Shown: positions 22,400 to 35,486, numbered from the stretch's first letter. The stretch is 64,000 nt of DNA from Tillandsia leiboldiana (GCA_029204045.2 CM055063.1:43309562-43373561); one strand, 5' to 3'. Translations and numbers: made by a program. Notes: generated from the sequence alone by a model not told the origin.

Positions 22400-25127
22400 T
22401 GGTGACACAGTGGTCGGAGCACTAAGTAACCCCCTCTGTGCCAATGTTTAGTGCCGAGGCACCGAGGCAGGGTGGATAGTTGACAGCAGAGGAGCTGTGG
22501 GACATGATCGATCTATTGAGCCAGATTCGGCAGATAAACCACCCCGACTCGTGAGATTGAGTTTGGAGCCTTTGGAGGCAGAGTCGTGGTTGGTGGTGGT
22601 GGTGTGATTAAATGAGAGCCTCCATGTGCCAGAGAGTTTATGCAGTTGTTGAACTGCGCGCTCCAAGTTCGAGGGACGAGGCGCGTCGGATATGTGGCTG
22701 GGAGTGGATTGCGCCAAGATACCTTTCAGTTCATTCAGTCCCTCCGTTATAGGTTTTGACGCCTCGTTTGAGTAGGCATTGTGTATGGAGCGTGGCGCTG
22801 CAGTTCCTTGGGATAGGGGTCTGCCGCCAGAGGCGAGTTCTGGATATTAGTGCTTGGCGCCGGGTGATGGAGGACAGATCGGCCGGCAGAGGCATTCCTG
22901 ATTTCTTTTTCCAAGGTATTGGATTTCTAAGATATCAGGGATCGGGTGGACCCCGATGGCAGTACCAGCGTTTGTATCAGAGTAGCGCAGCGGTAGCGTG
23001 GATTTGCTATCTGCGGAGGACCCTATTCATCGCCTCAATGTGAGCAGAGGCAGAGGTCGTGCTCCCTTGTGGATAATCCTGATTTCCAGGCAGATAGAGC
23101 GACGACCACTTGCATTGAGCGGATGAATCTGTGCCGCCCGGTTGGAGGGCGCCACGGCAGTGGATCGAGTTGCTGCAAGTGTGATTTCATTACATCCATC
23201 GGAGTTCGAGCATGTGATGCCGGCACCGCTTGTGCATGGTTCAATAGAGTAGGGATAGCTTCGCGTGGGCCAGAGATGGGACTGTTGGCTTGTGCACGTG
23301 AGGATCAGGTTCCAGATCACGTGTAACGCATGGATGAGTGTTGCCAGTCCTGCCCAGTGCAGATAGGACCTTGGATTTGATCCATTGAGTTGTTAGTCCT
23401 TCATCAACTCCGAGATGTTGATATGGAGTTGGTTAGGGATTGGGTATTCCAATGTCATGCTATCATGGATTGTCGAGAGAGGACATGACCCTCCGTGGAC
23501 CTGGTCAGGAGCAGTATGCTTATAAAGGAAGCTCGAGCACGACAGGGGTTGAGTCGTGGTCGTATCGCTTGGCTAGCAACTGTAGAGGAGGTGCCTACGG
23601 CGTCACCGGGACTAAAGAATATCTTCATCGCCCGTGTGATCCCGGGTGAGAGTCCATCGGGGCTGAGATTAAAGCCGCCGTTTAGTGAGATTGGGACCGA
23701 GACAGTGATTGGCGTGGTTTTGGAAACCGCGCCGACTTCGGCAGCACCTCTTGGAGTATCACCCGTGAGACAGAGAGAGTTGTTAGCGTAGTTGCGGGAT
23801 CTGACGGATCGAGAGGTCTGTATGACCCAGTACCGCGTCGTGGGAATACGACAGTGAGAATCCGAGAGATTGATAATTGAGTATGATGCCACACCGTTGA
23901 TACACGGTGGTGATGCCACGCCGTTAGTACACGGCAGTGATGCCACGTTGTGAATACACAACGGTGAGGGTTCTATGATGGTTCGAACACAGACAGATTT
24001 GGATTGTGTTATGGCAGATGCCCTTTGTGAGATTGGTAGCCTTAAGGAACCTTACAGCCGAGTGTTGTGCCCTGATAGTGTTCAGGACCCGGTAGGGGCA
24101 TTATGAGCTTACAACACGGTCAAGTGGTTTGGCTAAGGCCCTGTGGCCTTCACGATATGAGGAATTGAGTATATTCCAGTTGAGTTCGGACGGGTTGGTA
24201 GCAGTACCCGTCATGGACATTTGGACTTATTTCCGAGGTGACATAGAGCATGAGGAGCACTTGAGGATAGTGCTGTAACTTCTAAGAGAGAAGAAGTTTT
24301 TGCCAAATTAAGAGATTATACATTTGACTTCGGAAGGTTTTGTTGCTAGGCCATGTGTTTATAGCTGCAAGAGTGATGCCGTAGGGAATTAGCCTAAGCC
24401 TATGTTAATGACAGAGGTCTGAAGCGCTGGGATTATGCGAGGCCTATGTAGCTTGGGAGAGGCAAAGCTGAGGAGGATACCAGCATTGATATAGACGTTG
24501 CCTGTAGTAGAGAGACCATGGAGTTATCCATAGACCCTTAAACCTGAAGTACTTGGTTACTCAGGAGGATTTGGTTGAGGCAACGCCGGTGGACAGAGTT
24601 ATTGGAGCTGTATGATTGATCTCACAATATTATCCCGGCGAGGGCATTATGGTCAGTTACGCCTTGCCTAGGCGAGCAGTGCAATTGTGGAGCTTTGAGC
24701 TTTTTGGTTGCTAAGGAGCAACGGAGGAGTTATGCCAATTGTAGGCTTGGAGTTTGGTTTTGAAGACCATGTCTGTGGAAGCTACTATCCGCAGGGATAT
24801 GTGGATTTGACTTTACGCGGGAGTTTAGACCGCGAATATTTATCTGATTGGAGGAAGTGTGTTTGATCCCTCGTATGTTTGGAGTTCACTTCCTTGGAAT
24901 TGGACGAGGATTTGGGTATCAGGAGCGACCAATGCAAAATCCTTGCTTGTGAGGCAGAAGAATTATGCAGTCGAGTTATACCTTGAGCGAAGGTTCAGTG
25001 GAGCCATCTTGATGAGAGAGATCGGCCATTAGAGAGCCTGAGGATGAGTTGAGTACTTCCTGTTCCTATTGGATTGAGACATTCTCCTGAGATTAAGACT
25101 TATTCTGGTTTCGAGGACGAAACCTTT
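22400..25127 (+). pseudogene. Decayed gag-pol remnant inside element G
   Basis: Remnants appear in the right order but with many stops and frameshifts. Gag pieces lie at about 22440-22745 (EPLEAESWL-like). A protease remnant lies at about 23205-23475, where the DTG active-site triad of AB reads DAG. The protease-RT linker is at 23560-23791 (a weak match to FPDVFPPDL...VPGTAPISKAP). An RT remnant at about 24240-24300 gives DIEHEEHLRIVL, then a stop, then LLREKK. There is a C-terminal trace just before the PPT. Element C carries the same remnants and the same 27-bp repeat. No functional protein can be made from it. Confidence 0.85.
23887..23967 (+). repeat. 27-bp tandem repeat in the dead RT region of G
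   Basis: There are three units of TGCCACACCGTTGATACACG plus GTGGTGA with changes, and each can fold (CACCGT against ACGGTG). Element C has the same three-unit block at 46484-46564, at the same place right after the QLQD segment before RT. Confidence 0.85.
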
Positions 25128-25142
25128 TTAAGGGGGGGAGAG
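25108..25142 (+). other. Pre-PPT hairpin and polypurine tract of G
   Basis: GGTTTCG, loop AGGA, CGAAACC, then TTTTTAAGGGGGGGAGAG up to the LTR start at 25143. Both elements are intact although the coding region is dead, as expected if they act in cis. Confidence 0.9.
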
Positions 25143-28100
25143 TGTAGAATACCAGGATTTCGGATGGCGCACCGACCTCGCAAGATGGCGTGGTGCGGAG
25201 GAAATTGCCTCGGGCGTGTTCCATATGTGTCTTAAGTTGAGTTCGGGTTGATTCGGATCTACGCGGAGGCCCCAGCTTGAATCGGAGTTTTCCGGGCATT
25301 GTGTGCCGTTAGAGGACTGGTTTTGTTGAGCATCGGCTCCACAGTGGTGTACAAAAAAATTGGAAAATACTTGGAACATGTGTACTTTATGATTACAGCG
25401 GAGTTCGGGAGGTTCCGGACTGACGCGGAGGATCCGAAGGCAAAAAGTGAGTTAGAGTTGGCATTAAAGGATTAATTAAATAATTTAATTAATTGAAAGT
25501 GTTGAATCTGCCTGTATTAGAATTTTGAGGAGAGAGGAGAATGAAAATGGAATGAAGTGGATTAGATTTTTTGCTGCTTGAGGGATTATTTAAATCCCTT
25601 TGCTACAGCTGCCTTCCACCCAACGCCACTAATTAAGCCACCATAATTAGTCTTCGCCACGTCATCGCCTCTTTCTCCCCTTAAAACAGAGGAATGGCTA
25701 TGAAACAGAGGATTGAGTGAAGAAGGGAAAAGAGAAGAAAAGAAGGAAGAATTAGAAGGAAAGGAGGGATTTTTGTGAAGTGTGCTTATGGTGTGGAACC
25801 CCCCCCCCCCCCCTACTAGTTGCGGAGCGGAGCCGAGCGGAGCGCGCGTAACGAGCTACGGCAAGGTTTGTTGTTAGTGCATCTTTTTGTGAGAGCTTGG
25901 GTTTTGTTGGAGGAAATTAATGGTGTCGGTTTGGGGTTTTTGGGTGGATGTTGGTGTGTGGTTTGCTGTTGACGGACTGCTTGTCCGGGGAGTTGGTGGC
26001 CGCAGCTAGGGGAGCCGCGCGGGCGCACATGGGCGCGCGCGGCTGGCACAGGCTGCTGCGCAGGCATGCGCAGCAGGGCGCCGCACAGGGCGGCTGGGCG
26101 CTGCGCAGCGTGCGGCTGGGCGCTGCGCAGCAGGCGGGCAGCAGGCGAGCGCGCAGGGGCCGCGCGGCAGGCAGCAGGCGGGCAGCAGGCGAGCGCGCAG
26201 GGGGCGCATGGCAGGCAGCGGGTGCTGCGCGGGCGCACCTAGGCGCCGCGCGCAACAGGTCTGGGCACTGCGCGGGCGCCAGGGGCGCCGCGCGCTGCCG
26301 TGCCTGGGCGCTGCGCGGGCGCCCAATGGCACCGCGCGCAGCTAGCGCAGGCGCCGCGCGGGCGCACAGGGGCGCCGCGCGCGGCAAGCGCGGGCACCGC
26401 GCATGCGGCTGAGCACGGCGCGCGGTGGGCAGCAGGCGTGGCATGCAGTTCGCGTCGACGCACGGGGTTTGCTTCGACCGGGGTTGGTTTTTGCCCGGTG
26501 ACAGTATGGTTGTGCTTTGGCCGAGTTAATTATGATTCTTTCTCCTCCCTTTTTCCTGGCAGTTTTGTGGAGCAGCTTGTGCTGCATGGCCATGTGTGCG
26601 CGGAGGGTTGGTACTGCGCGAAGCCGAGTCGAGTGCACGCCACGGGGGGATTCACCTGTGCATATGTGGAGTATGTGTGCTGTGAGTGTGTGGTTTTGTG
26701 AGATTGTGTGTGCTGTGAGTTACTTTATGAAGCTGGACTTGGATTTAAGTGATTGTGTATAGGTGAACATTATTAATTATTGTGCAATTGGAGCTTTATG
26801 TGTGTTGTTGGTGACTCTTTGGAAGCTGATTGGCTGGGGACCTTGGTGATGGTATTGTGGTGTGTTTGAGCCCTTGTTTGTGCTGTGCGTTGGCTGTGGA
26901 GTGAGCCGGAGGTTGCGCGGATGTTTGTGTGGACTCAGGAGGATTGTTCTAGCTTTCGGGGATTTTTCTGTGGTTCGTGGCAGTGTGCGAACGTGCGGCG
27001 CATTTTTCGGCGTTTCGCCAGATTGTGGATTCGGCGCTTCCCCGACTTCGGCTTTGCCTGCGGAAAGCGTTTCAGGTGGGTGCTCTGTTCCTAGAACCGG
27101 TGGACGGTTCTCTAATTATTATATTAGAATGCATGCATGTTTAAGATACAATAATTGTATGTTATTGTGAGGTAAGCTAGGAAGGACGACTGTATAAGGG
27201 GATTTGCAAGATTAATATTCATATTAAATATTATTGACGACTTACAGCATTTATGTATTCACGATGATGAATTGTAAATGCTTACCTAAGGGACTTACCC
27301 TATGTGATTGACAGCATGCTTGTATGAGGTTATGGACTTTTTAGTAGCACTCGCATCTCCAGGAGACTAGATATTAGTAAATGGTTATATCTTGCATAAA
27401 GGTATGTGGTCTAATACTTTGGGAATATTATGTTATGGAGAATATCATGTTTTATCTGGTTGGAGATTGTTATGCATGTGTAAAGGTTGGCATTTGACAT
27501 AATTGTGCACTGGACACTTAAGTGATAGTATGCCTTAGTTCTTGTAAGAATTGGTCACCTGTACTTAACTTGCTAAGTGAAGGACATTTGCATGCTTATA
27601 TGGTCATCTAGTTAGGCCATCTTTTACTGCTGCACTACTTATGGGAACTTGACTTAGGAGAAACCATGCTTTTTCTTTCTCCGCCTTTGCTAGTCAAGTG
27701 GTCAGTGTTGCTCGGGTTCGAGCAGGGGTCTGGATAGTGTAGTCGGGACTTCGTGTCTGGGACAGGTTGGCTTAGTTGTGGGGCTTTGCGGTAACCGCGG
27801 ATAGTGGGCGGTTGACCGGATGTTTCTCTATGCACCTGATTAGGTATCAGTTTTCTTTAGTGGATGGAGTTTCCCACTTATCGTTCAGTTGCATCCGATT
27901 GAGGTCGGGTCTTTCCTTGGTGGTTGAGTTTTCCCACTTTGATCAGATTGATGATCAAAGTCCTGCTATTTAGAGATACTTGTGGTATTGATGACAGAGA
28001 TGCTTTACTCGTGTGGGTAGCTCCCCTCGAGTGCCGCTCCGGAGTAGGCTTCAGACCGTGTTGGGTTCCGGTCAGACCGTGCTGGGTTCCGGTCAGACCG

Positions 28101-29288
28101 TGTTGGGTGCCGGTCAGACCGTGTTGGGTTCCGGTCATTTGGACAGTGGAGATACTGAGTTCGGGAGATTGGTGACAGAGCAGGCAGTACCGGGTTTTAT
28201 ACCGGTTCATTCGATTGGGTTTATTTCGGTCAAATGCTTTTATTGTTACATTCGTGCCTGGGGGCCGAGTGCAGACTGGTAGTTGAGTTTAGATCAGTGC
28301 TAGTATTATTGAGAGCCGTCTGGTTGACGGTGGTCCCGTGTCGTTGAGAGTACTTTGACCGCTGTGTGAGAGGTTGAGCATCATGATGCTATCCGTTCTG
28401 ATAGAGAGCGTGGATTTTGACCATAGCCTGCATGAGCCACTACTCGATAGCGAGCTAGTCCGTTTGGACGCCCTACGTAATTCCTGCTTGTCAGCGGGAG
28501 GTGGTTGTAGGTGGGCGCAGGTTTGACTGGACCAGATGTGGCAGTCAGCTCGATTGGGTCGATGGTGCACTTCATGTGCTAGTGGTTGCATACCACTGTT
28601 TGGTTCTCCCCCTTTTAGCCTTTAGTTAGGGGCAGGGTAGCTGTTGAGAGTCTCCAGCTTACTCATTTCAGTCTTATGACTTGGGTTAGTTTTTGTCTCT
28701 TGAGGACTTGGTGGGCAGACCGTCGGGTCTGGCGGTGGTACCCACTGAGAACTCCCTTTTTGGTGTAGTTCTCACACCCTTTGGGGGTCCCCCCCCCCTT
28801 TTTTTTCTCTCCTCTCCTTTGTTTTGCAGAGTCTTAGCGGGTGTTGCTGACACTGCGGTTGTTGATCGAGGCGAGGGAGTCGCGAGCTAGATCCCTACCC
28901 GTCGTTGGAGAGTAGCGGTACCCCTTCAGAGGAGATCATCAGTAGATTAGTTGTTTCTTTTTCCTCTTTTGAGCGACTGTTGTAGTGAGGACATTTTGTA
29001 TTGAGAGACTGTACACTGTTGTATTTATTGGAGTTACCTCCCGGTTGGGTTCAGAGCTGGTATTTGAGGATATTGTTTTATTATTATTTTTGGGGAGGCG
29101 AACTTTGTTGTATTATTTCCAGTTGTACAGTAATTGATTTTAGTTACAGCAGATTTTTATTTATAGCTCTGATATCTGTCCAGTTGTAGTACTTTTCTTG
29201 CAGGTAGGACGCTTCGCTTATGCAGGTTGGCATAGGTGGCGGATCTGTTGGCGGGCCCGGGTCGCAGTTTCGACCCCGGGGCGTGACA
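25143..29288 (+). repeat. 3' LTR of element G
   Basis: Starts TGTAGAATACCAGG and ends GACCCCGGGGCGTGACA. Same landmarks as the 5' LTR: C run at 25799-25813, GC-rich array at 26005-26455, 21-bp repeat at 28052-28135, and TTTTGCAG and TTTTCTTGCAG near the end. Differences from the 5' LTR are scattered transitions plus the array indel. Confidence 0.95.
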
Positions 29289-29931
29289 GTCGCGATCCTC
29301 GCGACGAGCCCGTCGAAACGAGTACCTGCACGCCCAAATCGGAGTTTCCTACGCTGAGATAAAAATCCGACAAGAGGAACATCCCCATCCAAACTGTACC
29401 AAATTCCTGTAATAAAGAACCACAGAAAAAGGAGATTCTCACCCTCGTCCAAAAACCAGAAAAATCTGAGAAAAGGAGACTCCTTGCGAAGTGTAGATGA
29501 AAATTGCCTCTTGAATCGCCTCGATCCGACGTCCGATCGAAAAGATACGGCAAGAACACTGCGGTGCTGTCCAAAAGTCCGCGACGAAAAATGGGTCAAA
29601 TGGGTGCTCAGAAAACTCCAAGATCAGCACGGAAATCGAGGAACCTCAAAACACAGGAGTTGAAGTCCTACCTGTCGTGAGTCCAACGGCGCAAGAATCG
29701 GCGAAATCCGATGTCGGGGTGAGTCGGAGGAGTCCAAACACTGAGAAGGGGCGAAGAAGATCGCCGGGAAACAAGCGTCGCGCCGTGCCGTAAAATGGTG
29801 AACCTCGGGAAGAGTGCCTCCAAAAATCCTCAAAGTTCTCCAATGGGTAGTGCACTGAGGGAGGAAAAACTCCTCTGAAGAAAGCCCAGCGAAAATGGGG
29901 TCCAAAAAGCCAAAAGAACGAATAGGGGGAG

Positions 29932-30449
29932 CTATTTATAGGCCCAGCCCACTATGCTATCGGGCCGGGTTTTCGGGCGCAAGTTTCGGGCGCACTGCGC
30001 CCGGAAACCCGGTCGCACGCCTCCTGTCCGACGCGCCCGAATCTCCCAGGAGCGGCCACGTCACCCCCAAACAGGGGACAGCAAATCCCTGCGGTCGCTG
30101 TGCGCCGCGTGTCCCCTCGCGGTCAGCGGGGGTAGGTACGGCCGCCCAACCGCGAGGCGACACGTGTCGCACTCGAGTGCGGCCGACCGCCCCGCCTGGC
30201 GCCACTGTGCACGCACAGTCCCGAGGTGCCCCCCCGCGCACACCGTGGACCGCGCCCACGTGGGCCAACGAATCCGAAGCCGCCACGTGTCCTGCGCCCG
30301 GTCCACCGCAACCCCGCAAAATCGGTGAGCCATGCCGCGTGCGCCGGCCTATCAGGGCACGCCACGTGTCACCCGCCCGCGGTCCATGCACCGCCGCGCT
30401 ACCCCGTGGACCGAGCTGCCTGAGCCGGCCAATAATAGGCCGCCACGTG
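29932..30449 (-). promoter_or_regulatory. Putative U3 promoter of the AB left LTR
   Basis: On the minus strand a TATA box CTATAAATAG (29932-29941) has a cluster of five CACGTG cores upstream at 30161, 30257, 30284, 30363 and 30444, mostly as CCACGTGTC or CCACGTGGC, with GTGGACC/GGTCCAC words between them. This is a typical plant core-promoter layout with many G-boxes. Stress, ABA or light response would be an inference from motif type. Confidence 0.6.
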
Positions 30450-30823
30450 GCTCAGGCCGGTCCACGAGGCTCCCCCATGCACCGAAAAACCCCGAAAACT
30501 TCCGGAAGCCCGCTTTTGGTCATCCGGACTCCAAATTTAACAAGCAAATAGCCGTTTTCAAGCGTTTTTCCGCGCTGAATCCAAATCCAACCTCAGATTG
30601 GCCCAAAACCTTTTCTAAAATTCGGCAAATGCAGCCGAAGGCCAAATCAGCTATCCAAGTCTCACATGGTCCATCTGTGGCACCCCTTTGATGCACCATG
30701 GGCCAGACACACCAACACTAGGTGTTCTACACAGTGGATTCATCGAAAAGTTGCATGGGAAAACCAGAACACTACATCCTCCCCCACAAGAAAAAGTTTC
30801 ATCCTCGAAACAAAAGTCATACC

Positions 30824-33800
30824 TCAAGCAGGTGCCTCGAACAGGTGGGGGTAAGCAGCCATCATCGCTGACTCCAACTCCCAGGTAGCCTCGCGCTCCT
30901 CATGACTGCTCCAGAGGATCTTCACATAAGGGATGGCCCGACTGCGCAACTCCCTAACCTCCCGGTCCAAGATCCTCAACGGCCGCTCAACATAGCTCAG
31001 GTCCTCGGTGACCTCCAGTGGGGTGAAATCGATGATATGAGACGGGTCATGAACATACTTTCTCAGAGTCGATACATGAAAAACGTCGTGAACACCTGAA
31101 AGCCTGGGAGGAAGTGCAAGCCTGTAGGCAACTGGCCCTATGCGCTCTAATACCTCGAAAGGTCCAATGTAGCGAGGGCTCAGTTTCCCCCCGAATCCCA
31201 AATCTTCGGATCCCCTTTGAAGGCGAGACCTTCAGAAAGACATGATCCCCAACCGCGAACTCCAGGTCTCGCCTCCGCACATCTGCATAGCTCCTCTATC
31301 TGCTCTGTGCTGTCTGAAGGTGCTGCCTGACTACCTTGACCTTAGCCTCCGCTTCTCTAAGCAACTCTGGCCCCAAGGTTCGCCTTTCACCCACATCGCT
31401 CCAATAAAGAGGGGAACGACACTTGCGTCCATACAATGCTTCAAACGGATCTCGGTCAGATACAATGGAGATGGGCACCCCATGCAGCCTCACTACCTCG
31501 TCTAAGTACAGCTGTGCCAGTCGATCGAGGGACCAAGTCACCTGCACCGGTAAGAAGTGTGCGGATTTGGTGAGTCTATCCACGACTACCCATATAGCAT
31601 CCGCTCCCGTCTGTGCTCTCGGCAAACCAGTAACAAAATCCATGGTAACATGCTCCCATTTCCATTGAGGGATTGGGAGACTCTGCAACTTGCCAGCAGG
31701 TACACGATGTTCAGCCTTTACTTGCTGACAAGTTAGACAGTGCGCTACAAATCTCCCAATATCTCTTTTTATCCCGTTCCACCAAAACTGTGCCTTAAGG
31801 TCCCTATACATCTTAGTCCCACCAGGATGGATGGTATAAGGTGTATAGTGGGCCTCCCTCAAAATCTGCTCTCGGATCTCCGCATCCAGAGGCACACATG
31901 CTCGGTCCCTGTACCGCAGTACTCCCGAAGCATCAACCGAAAAGTCCCCTGTCAAACCAGTCTGCATCTGCTCTCGAATCCTCATCAGGTGGGGGTCCTC
32001 ACTCTGTCTCTCCCGAATCCTGTCCAACAGAGTGGGCTGCACGGCTAGAGACATAAGTCTAGTAGAGACCCCAGGGGACACAACCTCGAGCTCTAACCGC
32101 CTCATCTGCTCCAGTAATGGCGCCTGATCGGTGATCAACGAAGATAGACTCTGTACTGCTCTCCTGCTCAGGGCATCAGCAACCACGTTGGCCTTGCCAG
32201 GATGGTATAATATGTCTACATCATAGTCTTTCAACAATTCCAACCATCTGCGCTGCCTCAAGTTGAGCTCCTTCTGTGTGAACAGGTATTTCAAGCTCTT
32301 GTGGTCGGTGGTAAATCTCGCAGTGCTCCCCATACAGGTAGTGGCGCCACAACTTTAATGCAAAAATCACTGCAGCTAGCTCCAAATCATGGGTAGGGTA
32401 ATTCTTTTCATAATCTTTCAGTTGCCGAGAGGCATAAGCTATTACCCTTCCCTCCTGCATCAGCACGCAACCAAGCCCACTATGCGATGCATCGCTGTAT
32501 ATCACGTATCCTTTCCCCATAACGGGAGGGAAAGGACAGGAGCCGACATCAATCTGTTCTTTAATTCCTCAAAGCTCCTCTGGCAATCCTCACTCCACGT
32601 AAACTTAATCCCTTTTCGCGTCAAACGAGTGAGGGGTGTGGAAAGTTTCGCAAAACCTTCCACAAACCGACGGTAATATCCTGCTAAGCCCATGAAACTG
32701 CGGACCTCTGATACCGTCGTCGGTCGGGGCCAATCCCGGACTGCCTCGATCTTCGCCGGGTCTACTGCTACTCCAGCGGCTGAAATCACATGGCCCAAAA
32801 AGGCAACCTCCCGAAGCCAGAAATCACACTTAGATAACTTGGCATACAACTTTCTCTCCCTCAGAAGTTGTAGCACAATCCTCAGGTGCTCCTCGTGCTC
32901 CAAATCGCTTCGGGAATAAACTAGGATGTCATCAATAAAAAACAACGACGAACCGATCCAGGTATGGTCGAAAAATCCTGTTCATTAAATCCATAAAAGC
33001 AGCAGGGGCATTTGTCAATCCAAAAGGCATGACGGTGAACTCATAATGCCCGTACCGCGACCTGAAGGCCGTCTTTGGGATATCCTCGGCCTTCACCTTC
33101 AATTGGTGGTAACCAGACTGTAAATCAATCTTAGAAAAGACACAAGACCCTTGCAGCTGGTCAAATAAGTCATCAATGCGCGGCAAAGGGTACTTGTTCT
33201 TGATGGTCACTTTATTCAACTCCCGATAATCAACACATAGTCGAAGTGATCCATCCTTCTTCTTCACAAATAGCACCGGCGCTCCCAAGGCGATACGCTT
33301 GGTCTGACAAAACCTTTGTCCATTAAATCCTGGAGTTGCGCCTTTAGCTCTCGCAGCTCAGCCGGTGCCATTCGGTAAGGAGCCTTAGAGATTGGCGCAG
33401 TTCCTGGAACTACGTCAATCAAAAACTCAACCTCCCTATCCGGCGGCATATGAATCAGATCTGGAGGAAACACATCTGGGAACTCGTGGACAATAGGGAT
33501 ATCCAGGAGTCCCGGTGCCGCCACAGGCTCCTTAACCACCGACGCCAAAAAGGCCACGCATCCACTGCGCATCATCTGCCTCGCCCGAGAAGTCGAAACC
33601 ACAGAGGCAAAGAAAGCACTCTGGCACCCCCTGTAAACAAACACCTCCTGGCCTGGCTCGCTAAAAGTAACAGTCCTCGCGGCGCAATCAATCGTCGCGA
33701 AATAGCGAGCTAGCCAATCCATCCCCAGCACAATGTCATAATCTCGCAGCTGACTAAGGACCATCAGGTCCGCTGGCAAAATCCAAGACTCAAGCTGTAC

Positions 33801-35396
33801 CGGGCAAGACCAACAACACTCCTCTACAATCAAAATATGATCAGGAATCCGTACCTCTAATGCATGCGGTAACCGACGTAACTCTAGTCCATGCGATGAT
33901 GCAAATGCTCTACTAATAAAAGAATGTGATGCACCGGTATCAAATAAAGTGCGAGCTCTAATGCCGAAAAGTAAAATGATACCTGCCACCACGTGGTCGG
34001 CCGCCGCAGAGTCCCCTACCTGGGCGGCGTAGACTTCGCCCGCTCTGAGCTGGTGTCGGTAGTCTGTAGGGTGGGAGGAAGGAGCCCTGCTCACTGAAGC
34101 ATAAGGCCGCTGCTGGGGCACCGAAGGAGCTGATGCTGAGGAAGGAGCCTGCGGTGTAGAGAGAGGGCAAGTAGCTCGAATATGGCCGGAACTGTCCACA
34201 CCGATAACAGCGGCCATACCTCTGGTCACAAGTATCCGCCGCGGTGCTGTCCCCTACAAAAGACGCACCTGACCGCAGACTGGGGCTGCCTCGACTGCTG
34301 CTGCTGCTGCCCTTGCCGCTGTGACCCCTGCTGTCGCGACTGCGACCTCTGCTGCTTGCGAGTGCTGCTGCTGTCGCTTGGGGCTGCTGCTGTGGGGCCT
34401 CTGGGATCCCCTAGGCCCTCGCCGATCCGAACGCCCACGGCCCGCAGACTGTGGCGGTGGCGGTCGGGGCGGCCTCCATGAACTGGCATGTCCCCCCTCG
34501 TCTGGTGCTGGCCGCTTCCTCTCAGAACTCTGAGCGACCGAGCCTCCGCGCCTAGCGACCACATGATCTCCCCTCTCGACCCACTGTGCATGATCCACTG
34601 CCTCTGATAAGGTCTGAAGCCTCTGGGCGTGCACCAAGGTATAGATCTCGGGGCGTAAACCTGTCTCAAACAGCTCCACCTGGTGCAGCCCGTCCCTGGC
34701 AACATAGGGTACGCAGTTAAGCAACTGCGTAAACTCCTGGAAATAGTCCCATACTGAGCGATCACCCTGCTGCAGGTTCTTCAAGTCATCTTCTATCTCT
34801 TCTTCACGCTCGTGGAGAAGTAAGTGTCAAGGATCATCCTCCTGAACTCCGACCAGGGTAGCTGTCGGTGGATCTGAAACTCTAATGGGCTCGACCCGAC
34901 GCCACCAAGCATCCGCATCCCCCTCTAAACAATGTACATCCATGTGTACTCTGAATCTCGAATCAATGAAGAAATCTCTGAACAACTTCTCCATTGATGC
35001 CAACCACGATCCTATCTCCGCTGGATGAGTACGCCGCCCCGAGAACCTAGGTGGTCCTCGCTTACAGAACTGTGCGAGTTTGTCAGCAAACTCCTGCTCC
35101 TCCGCTGGGGTCAATGGCCTGATCACCCCCTGAGCCCCACTACTAGACGACGGTGCCGTAGGAAACAAGTGGAATAGCCGGCGGTACAACCGGTGGTACA
35201 GGGGCCTCTACAGTAGTAGGGGGTGGTGCCGCAACCTGAGCCAGCAACTGACTCAAACCTCTGCTCCTGTCGGCGTGACTCTCCGCCAACTGGGCCACCA
35301 TGGCCCTCAGCTCACCGATCTCAGAAGGCCCGGACTGCTCCGGCTCCTCCGGGGGTGTAGGAGTACCCCGAGTAGGGATTGCCGCCTAGGAGGCAT
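30824..35396 (-). pseudogene. gag-pol: AB gag-pol, first copy (frameshifted, probably an assembly duplicate)
   Basis: Gag, protease, RT, RNase H, integrase zinc finger and chromodomain can all be read from 35396 (MPPRRQ) down to 30824, but in at least eight pieces broken by one-base indels in short homopolymers or repeats. It matches 37133-41699 almost base for base apart from those indels. It shares the integrase-core deletion (near 31450) and the TAG stop (near 31284) with the other copy. The integrase zinc-finger region (HPGGTKMYRDL...HCLTCQQVKAEH) is unbroken here, while it is frameshifted in the second copy. See the finding on the contig overlap. Confidence 0.85.
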
Positions 35397-35486
35397 CCTG
35401 CCACACCAGAAACCACAGGTCAGAAACCAAAACCACACACGACCCAATCCAGCGAAAGTCATGGACATCCCCCTATTCCTGTAACC

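Larger units (their letters stand above)
17808..29288 (+). mobile_element. Element G: complete young non-autonomous LTR element
   Basis: It has two LTRs (17808-21942 and 25143-29288), both starting TGTAGAATACCAGG and ending GGCGTGACA, and a perfect 5-bp duplication GTCGC (17803-17807 and 29289-29293). A paralogous empty site is present at ~43616. The 3.2-kb interior has a primer site, a leader stem-loop, decayed gag-pol and a PPT, but no usable ORF. The two LTRs differ at only about two dozen positions plus a short indel in the GC-rich array, by eye. G therefore moved recently although its proteins were long dead; the proteins must have come from another element. Confidence 0.96.
17203..30776 (-). 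mobile_element. 3' LTR of AB: truncated on the left and split by element G
   Basis: Its own sequence is 17203-17807 plus 29289-30776. It matches 43016-45107 of the complete AB LTR; the LTR part equivalent to 41994-43015 is missing. The junction with C at 17200-17203 has two extra bases (GC). The right end ACACTACA at 30776 abuts the polypurine tract. The site where G sits is intact in the complete LTR (around 43616), which therefore shows the empty target. Confidence 0.9.

Noticed and set aside
21943..25142. G interior as a host gene captured by an LTR element
   Set aside because: Protease, linker and RT traces align in order with AB gag-pol, so it is decayed retrotransposon sequence.
29895..30691. 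Long ORFs of 119-245 aa in the AB LTRs (also 36264-37002 and 44147-45024)
   Set aside because: They lie in the U3 half of the LTR across G-box clusters and show no domain. Their repetition only reflects LTR copies.
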